DNA from: Anaeramoeba flamelloides
Lineage: Eukaryota > Metamonada > Anaeramoebidae
DNA: 64,000 nt
NCBI GenBank assembly: GCA_027625915.1
Contig: JANTQA010000057.1
Location: 9,672,001-9,736,000, forward strand
Direction of reading: 5' to 3'
Positions 58,557 through 64,000 of this stretch are shown here, in pieces. Under the pieces are notes generated by a model that made no database searches, was not told the DNA's origin, and saw nothing but the letters and a program-made list of their open reading frames with translations. Each line of letters starts with the position of its first letter. Position 1 is the stretch's first letter. A program made the translations under genes and the position numbers.

Positions 58557-61500
58557 ATGCTGTCATCACTTTTAAATAAAACTTTCGAAACTTCGATTTC
58601 ACAGAAGGACTTTTGCATTTATTCGGGTTTTGGAAATTTGATTCACAAATGTAAAGCACGATCATTCCAGAATCATCAAATCAGCAAAACAAATTTGGGA
58701 TTTGTGACTAATAATTATTCGATCAAAAGATATTTTACACAATCACCAGAAATTCAACACTTAATAAACATTCGGGACAAGTACTCGATTCTTGAAGAAG
58801 TGAAAGTAATTTACTTTTTTTTTTTAAACTGCTTTATAAGTTTCTTCAAATAAATTTTATGATCTTTTTGTAATTTAATACTCCCTTTAATGTGTTAAAA
58901 AACAATCAACAACCAAACTAATAACAAAACAAACAAACAAACAAACAAACAAACAAACAAACTAATAACAAAACAAACAAACAACCAAACAAACAACCAA
59001 CTCAACACTTGGAATCAAAAAAACAAGACAAACAATAAACAAAATGAAGAAATACAGCTTTTCCCTCGGGATGTACCATTGATACCGCTGTTAGTCCGTC
59101 CACTATTTCCGGGTGTCACCGTTCAAACCATCCTACCACACCAGGAGATTACGAAATACAAAAACGCAGCGTTTTTTTTCATTAAAGACTTGTATTTAAA
59201 AAATGATCTTGAACAAATCAACGAGACAATCCAAAAAGCCCTACAGCAAAAAAAATCAATCAAGCAAATTCTTTCAGGGCTGTTTGGTTCAGAACAATCC
59301 GAGGGCAGCATAACCAAGAATTTTTCTAATGTTGGCACTCTAGCACGTGTTAACCCAAAAAATGTTTTCTATTCGTCAATGCAATTACCAACTTGCACTG
59401 GTCTGGAAAGGGTCAAGATCCTGAAGGTTATCCCTAATAAGAAATTTTTTCTAGTTAAAGTTGATAAGATCGATGGGAACAATGGGTTTGATGGAGAAAA
59501 ATACCAAAACAACGGCGCACTTAATTCGGAAAATATCAAGCTGTATAAGGCAAAAATTTTTTCCTTGTTACAGGAGCTGTCCACAAAGAACCCATTTTTT
59601 CAAACAAATTTGGGGTATGTGATTAAAAATATTAAAAAAATCCCATTACACTCATTATTAGATTTAAGTTGTTCTATTACAACTGCCACGGGGACGGATT
59701 TACAGGACATTTTAGAGACCGACCCACTCCACAAAAGGTTTTTTAAAGTGGAAAAACTTTTACAGGATGAATTAAAGATCTGTGAAATAAGGCAAAGCAT
59801 TATGAAAAGGGTATCCGCAAAACTCAGTGAACAACAGAAAAAAATCTATTTGGAAAAGCAGATGAAGGAAATAAAATCCGAGCTGGGCATCGAAGGAAAG
59901 GGCAACTGGGACATCATTATGAAATTAAGGGACCAAATGGAAGGGAAAAAATACCCCGAGCACGCCAAGGAGGCAATTGAAGAGCAATTGAAAAAATTGT
60001 CTCAATTGAATGTTTCCTCCTTGGAATTTAACACCACGAGGAATTATTTAAATTGGCTCATTAGACTACCGTGGTGCACATACAAAAAGGAAAACCTTGA
60101 CATATCGCTTGCGAAAAAGATCTTGGATGAAGACCATTATGGCTTGCATGATGTCAAAAGAAGAATCTTGGAATTCATTGCTGTCGGAAACCTGAGGGGG
60201 TCCTTACATGGCAAGATCCTGTGCCTCGTTGGCCCACCGGGCACAGGTAAGACGTCCATTGGCAAAAGCCTATCGCGAGCACTGGATCGAGAGTTTTTTA
60301 GATACTCGTTGGGCGGGCTCTCAGATACCTCTGCTTTAAAGGGATTCAAGCGAACCTACATTGGTGCATTACCTGGCCTGTTTATCCAGGGAATGAAAAA
60401 CTTAAAAACATCAAACCCCGTCTTCGTTCTTGACGAAATCGACAAATTGGGTGTCTCGCACAAAGGAGACCCCTCATCTGCCCTCTTAGAGGCGCTCGAT
60501 CCTGAGCAAAATTCTGAATTTTTGGACCATTACTTGGATGTTTCCTATGACCTATCGAAGGTGCTCTTTGTAATGACTGCTAATGTTACAAATACAATAC
60601 CTAGACCGCTGCTTGATAGAATGGAGGTTATAAGAATTTCTGGCTATGTCGAAGAGGAAAAATTGCAAATCGCGAAACAATATTTAATACCCAAGGTCAG
60701 AAAGGAAACGGGAATCAAAGAAAATGAAGTCGAAATTACAGAAAACGCGATTAGATCCCTAATACGCGATTATTGCAGAGAGGCAGGAGTAAGAAATTTG
60801 GAAAAAAACCTCGAAAAAATTCATAGAAAAGTTGCTTATCAAATCGCCAGCACAAAATCTAATTCTTCTGATTCCATGGATGTTAATACAACATCCCAAA
60901 AACAACAAGTAGAAGTAAGAGTAGAGGGAAAACAGCAAGAAGAGGACAAACAACAAAAACAACAATTAAAGAATCAAAAAATAATTGTAGACGAAAAAGA
61001 TTTACAACAATATTTAGGCAAAGCAATCTTTTTAGGTGATCGTATTTTTAAAAAAACAGGAGTAGGCGTAGTCACCGGACTATCATGGTCCAATTTTGGT
61101 GGTGCTTTATCTTATATCGAATCAATTAAAACCGAATTTGATGAATTTGAGGAGATTAATGAAACCAGCCAAAAAAGTAACACTCAAAAAAAAAGAAAAA
61201 TTAAAAAAAAGGGATCACACAAAATTACCGGGCAATTAGGAGAAGTGATGCAAGAAAGTTCACAAATTGCTTACACCTTTTCTAAAAAATTCTTAAGAAA
61301 AGTACAGCCAAATAATAACTTTTTAGAGCAAAGCTGTATCCACACCCATTGCCCAGTAGGAGCAATACCCAAAGACGGTCCAAGTGCGGGCGTGACCATT
61401 GTATCTAGTTTAATATCTCTAGCCTTGCAAAAACCACTTAAAGAAGACTTTGCAATGACAGGTGAAATCACTTTAAGCGGGAAAGTTTTACCAGTTGGCG

Positions 61501-61667
61501 GAATTAAAGAAAAGGTTTTAGCTGCCAGAAGATCAGGTATTAAACAATTAATTTTCCCCAAAGAAAATCAACGCGATTGGTTTGAATTGGAAGATTATAT
61601 CACTAATGGAATAACTCCTCATTTTGTTCAAAAATACCAAGATATTTATAAAATTATTTTTGACTAA
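58557..61667 (+). CDS. LON: ATP-dependent Lon protease (LonA type), organellar, 952 aa
   Basis: AAA+ serine protease that degrades damaged matrix proteins. Exons are 58557-58805 and 59058-61667; the intron begins GTAATT and ends ATACAG. Splicing joins LEEVK to LFPRDVPLIPLLVRPLFPG, the start of the Lon substrate-binding domain. Residues 1-60 are rich in Ser, Asn, Lys and Arg and poor in acids, as in a mitochondrial presequence, so import into a mitochondrion or related organelle is likely. The Walker A motif GPPGTGKTS starts near residue 474, followed by Walker B VFVLDEIDK. The proteolytic dyad is S859 in DGPSAG and K900 in GGIKEK, spaced as in other Lon enzymes. A Gln/Lys-rich insert (about 690-725) separates the ATPase and protease domains. 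Human LONP1 has 959 residues. The enzyme appears intact. Confidence 0.95.
58806..59057 (+). other. spliceosomal intron of Lon, containing (AAAC)n
   Basis: 252 bp, phase 0, donor GTGAAA|GTAATT, acceptor AATACAG|CTTTTC. Contains nine or so AAAC repeats (58926-58961) and further CAAC/AAAC variants, so the 3' half is again purine/A-rich. An ATG at 59044 is out of frame and not a start. Confidence 0.85.
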
Positions 61668-61827
61668 GATTTGTTTTTTTTTTTTTCTTTCGATTTATCA
61701 TCATTTTTTAGTTTTTATTTTTATTTTTTTATTTTAATTTTTTTTCAAAAAAAATATAATCTTAAAAAATTTCTTTTATTTGACAAATAAAGGAACAAAT
61801 GATCAAAATATTAGAAAATTATTTTTC

Positions 61828-61860
<33 letters not shown>

Positions 61861-62791
61861 TCTTTAAACGAATTACAAATTTAGAATCATTAAAAACTTA
61901 TAATGTATATATATATTATATTTGAAATACTTTTTTTTTTTTGAAATTATAATCAAAAAGTAAGTTTATTCATAAAAATAATATCTAATTTGGATGATAT
62001 TAATTTGAACACATTCATAATATTCCATTCAGTGTAAAACATAAAGTTATTTTTTAATGTTCGAGTTTGAACTAATATTTTTCCATTTCACTAACTGGGA
62101 TTAAGAAATTATTATCGGTTACTAAATAATAATGATTACTTAAGTTGCTTTTTTCACACTTTTACTTAATATGTTCCTAAACAAAAAAAAAAATGTTATA
62201 AAAAATGATAATAAAGTTTAAAAAAATTATAAATTTTTTTTTTAGATACTTTGGTTTTGTTGTTTGTAATTATCAATATTAGACCAAGTTAAAAAATAAA
62301 ACTATAATTTTGAAACTTTCGGTGGGTATATGAAAAGAAAATCACAAGAAGTTGTTAATTGAAATAGATTTTTTTTATTAGTATATTTTTTTTGACAATT
62401 GGGAAAAATCAACAAAATGATACTTATAATTTTTTTTTTTGATTTTCTTTTTTTAAAATTTACCAGAACAAATCTTTAATAGGTGATGTTTAAAATTGAA
62501 AATTTAATAAGCTTTTCATTCATCGATAAAAGAAAAAACTAAAAAAAAATAAAAAATATATTAAAAACTAGTGATTTTATTGAAAATAAATATTTTTGCC
62601 TTTATATTTTATTAAAATTGATTTAAATTCATTTTTTAATAATTTTTTTTACAAAATACAATTGTTTTATGAATAAATATTTGAAAAGATAATCAAATAT
62701 TCATGATCAATAATAGTTTCCTTCCCAATAAATTCAAAATTGAAATAATTGTACCCTTCAATAAATTTGACAATAATATAATTAAATCTTA
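61668..62791. other. gene-free, T-rich stretch downstream of Lon
   Basis: Long T runs (61676-61686, 61828-61850) follow the stop codon. No gene was seen. Confidence 0.5.
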
Positions 62792-62985
62792 CAGTCATTT
62801 CCACTTTTAAGACACAAACTTCCAATGAAATTTATGAGACAAAAAATCCCAAATTAAAGCACATTTTTTGGAATTTTAATTTTCACAAATTATTTTACTA
62901 GAATCTGAATTTTTTGCCTTAATTTGGGATTTTTATTGTGCCTTAAATTTCGTTGGACTTTGTGTATTAAAAGTGGAATTGACTA
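62792..62985. mobile_element. Fam-A palindromic MITE
   Basis: A 194-bp copy with TA at 62790-62791 and 62986-62987. Left end CAGTCATTTCCACTTTTAAG, right end AAAGTGGAATTGACTA. Moderately diverged. Confidence 0.75.
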
Positions 62986-63520
62986 TAATATTGTACCCTC
63001 TAGAATTGTTTAAACATTAAATAAAAAAAAATCTTAATAAATTTACAAAGAAATTGACATATTACAACAATCCAATAAAAATAGTATAGACTATTTTTTT
63101 GTCTACTTTATAAAAGATTGTAAACAAATTATTAAATTCCAAAAAAAAATCTTTAAAACGGGAATAATCATTTTCTCTTATAAAAATCCTTCTAACAATT
63201 TTATTTGTGTTTTAATAATTATAAAATTGCTTTTTATTTCTTATAAATAATAATTATAAATCTTTTGTATCATTTTAGTTTTTAAGAAATCATTGAAATG
63301 AAAAAAAATAATTTCTTTTGATGATTTTTATTACAAGTTTTCATTTTGTGAGGGTTACTAAAAGATGAAAAAAAAAAAAAAAAAAAATAGAACTGACCAT
63401 TTCAGAAAAAAAAATTGTATTTTGTTGAAATCTATAAATTAAATTCAATTTCACAAAGTTTATATGAGGGTTTGTTTACCAAATCGAATTCAATACTTGA
63501 ACACAGTTAATTTTCTATAA
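62986..63520. other. gene-free stretch
   Basis: AT-rich; no gene or repeat recognised. Confidence 0.45.
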
Positions 63521-64000
63521 CATAGCTAGGAAATTTTTTCCAATAAAAAATCTCTAAATTTTGTTTTTTTGTGATACTCTCTCATAATAAACATTTTTCT
63601 ACATAAAAATTTTGAAAAAGGTTTACCACTTTATTAGATATTAATTGGAATTGAAAAAAAAAAAAAATGAAAAGATTCCAGTAATATTCTTTTCGTTTTT
63701 AATTGTAAAAGTTTGAAATTTCTATTTGAATTAGTGGAAATATTATTTGAAACAATTTTTTAATAGTCTAAAAAGAATCATATTTTTTCAATTTTAAAAT
63801 AATAATAAAATAAATATTTTAAAAGGTATTACTAAATTAAATCAAGAAATGACTTATTCTTGATTTTTAGTGGATTATTTTTAAACATTTTAATTTTTTT
63901 ACTATGTTTGGGTTTTAATATATATTCTCAGTTTTTTTTCTGAAAATTATATTTACATTTATTATTTTTTCTTTCTTAGTGTTCAATCTAAAGTTCATTT
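63521..64000 (-). mobile_element. Fam-C element, diverged reverse copy, cut by the window edge
   Basis: Follows the reverse complement of 32737-33442. It opens with CATAGCTAGGAAATTTTTTC (eroded CACTACAAGGAAAATTTT), then AAATCTCTAAATTTTG, GGTTTACCACTTTATTAGAT, and finally TTAGTGTTCAATCTAAAGTT at the window end. Similarity is visibly lower (perhaps 70-75% by eye) than between the other two copies. It continues past base 64000. Confidence 0.6.

Noticed and set aside
58926-58961. AAAC repeat as a telomere-like array
   Set aside because: It is only about nine units, lies within an intron and varies into CAAC, so it is an ordinary microsatellite.
59044-59046. ATG at 59044 as the start of Lon
   Set aside because: It is out of frame with the Lon coding sequence and lies in the intron. 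The spliced exon at 58557 gives a proper N-terminus.

Overview
This window comes from a very AT-rich nuclear genome of a unicellular eukaryote. Gene islands of ordinary base composition are separated by kilobases of A/T-rich DNA. The evidence is spliceosomal introns (GTAAAT or GTAATT donors, AG acceptors), proteins full of Asn, Lys/Glu and Gln/Lys runs, eukaryotic EF-1alpha, alpha-actinin and a USP5-type deubiquitinase, and a Lon protease with a presequence-like N-terminus that implies a mitochondrion or related organelle. All intact genes end in TAA. An amoeboid protist (an amoebozoan or an Anaeramoeba-like lineage) would fit, but the sequence alone does not fix the taxon.

Host genes, left to right: a 1,226-residue vWA-domain protein (minus, 2269-5949); EF-1alpha with one apparent frameshift (minus, 12529-13856); a 1,363-residue Asn-rich protein of unknown function (plus, 17540-21631); a short alpha-actinin with one intron (plus, 45288-47264); a USP5/UBP14-type ubiquitin hydrolase whose first exon I recovered upstream of an intron (plus, 50930-53747); and an ATP-dependent Lon protease with one intron (plus, 58557-61667). 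A tRNA-Gly-like gene with a probable intron lies at 29007-29105 (minus), and a degenerate tRNA-like sequence at 39075-39155. These are unlinked housekeeping and cytoskeletal genes. I see no operon or pathway joining them.

The space between genes is a graveyard of small DNA transposons. I could separate about a dozen families by their terminal inverted repeats, here called Fam-A to Fam-L (labels mine). The commonest, Fam-A, is a near-perfect 196-bp palindrome bounded by CAGTCAGTT and flanked by TA. Ten essentially full-length copies and three or so fragments are present, none inside a host exon. Several families share the TA target duplication of the Tc1/mariner/pogo group. One is flanked by TTAA.

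The densest part is 32.7-44.0 kb. Two different broken pogo/Tigger-like (DDE) transposase genes lie there between two directly repeated, about 98% identical 0.7-kb elements (Fam-C, ends CACTACAAGG). Both transposases have themselves been hit by small palindromic elements, and at 41240-41951 elements sit inside elements three deep. The first transposase continues into an unusual Asn/Thr-repeat and RGG/RS-rich tail. A third, diverged Fam-C copy runs off the right edge of the window. I found no CRISPR array, rRNA gene, retroelement or virus-like element.
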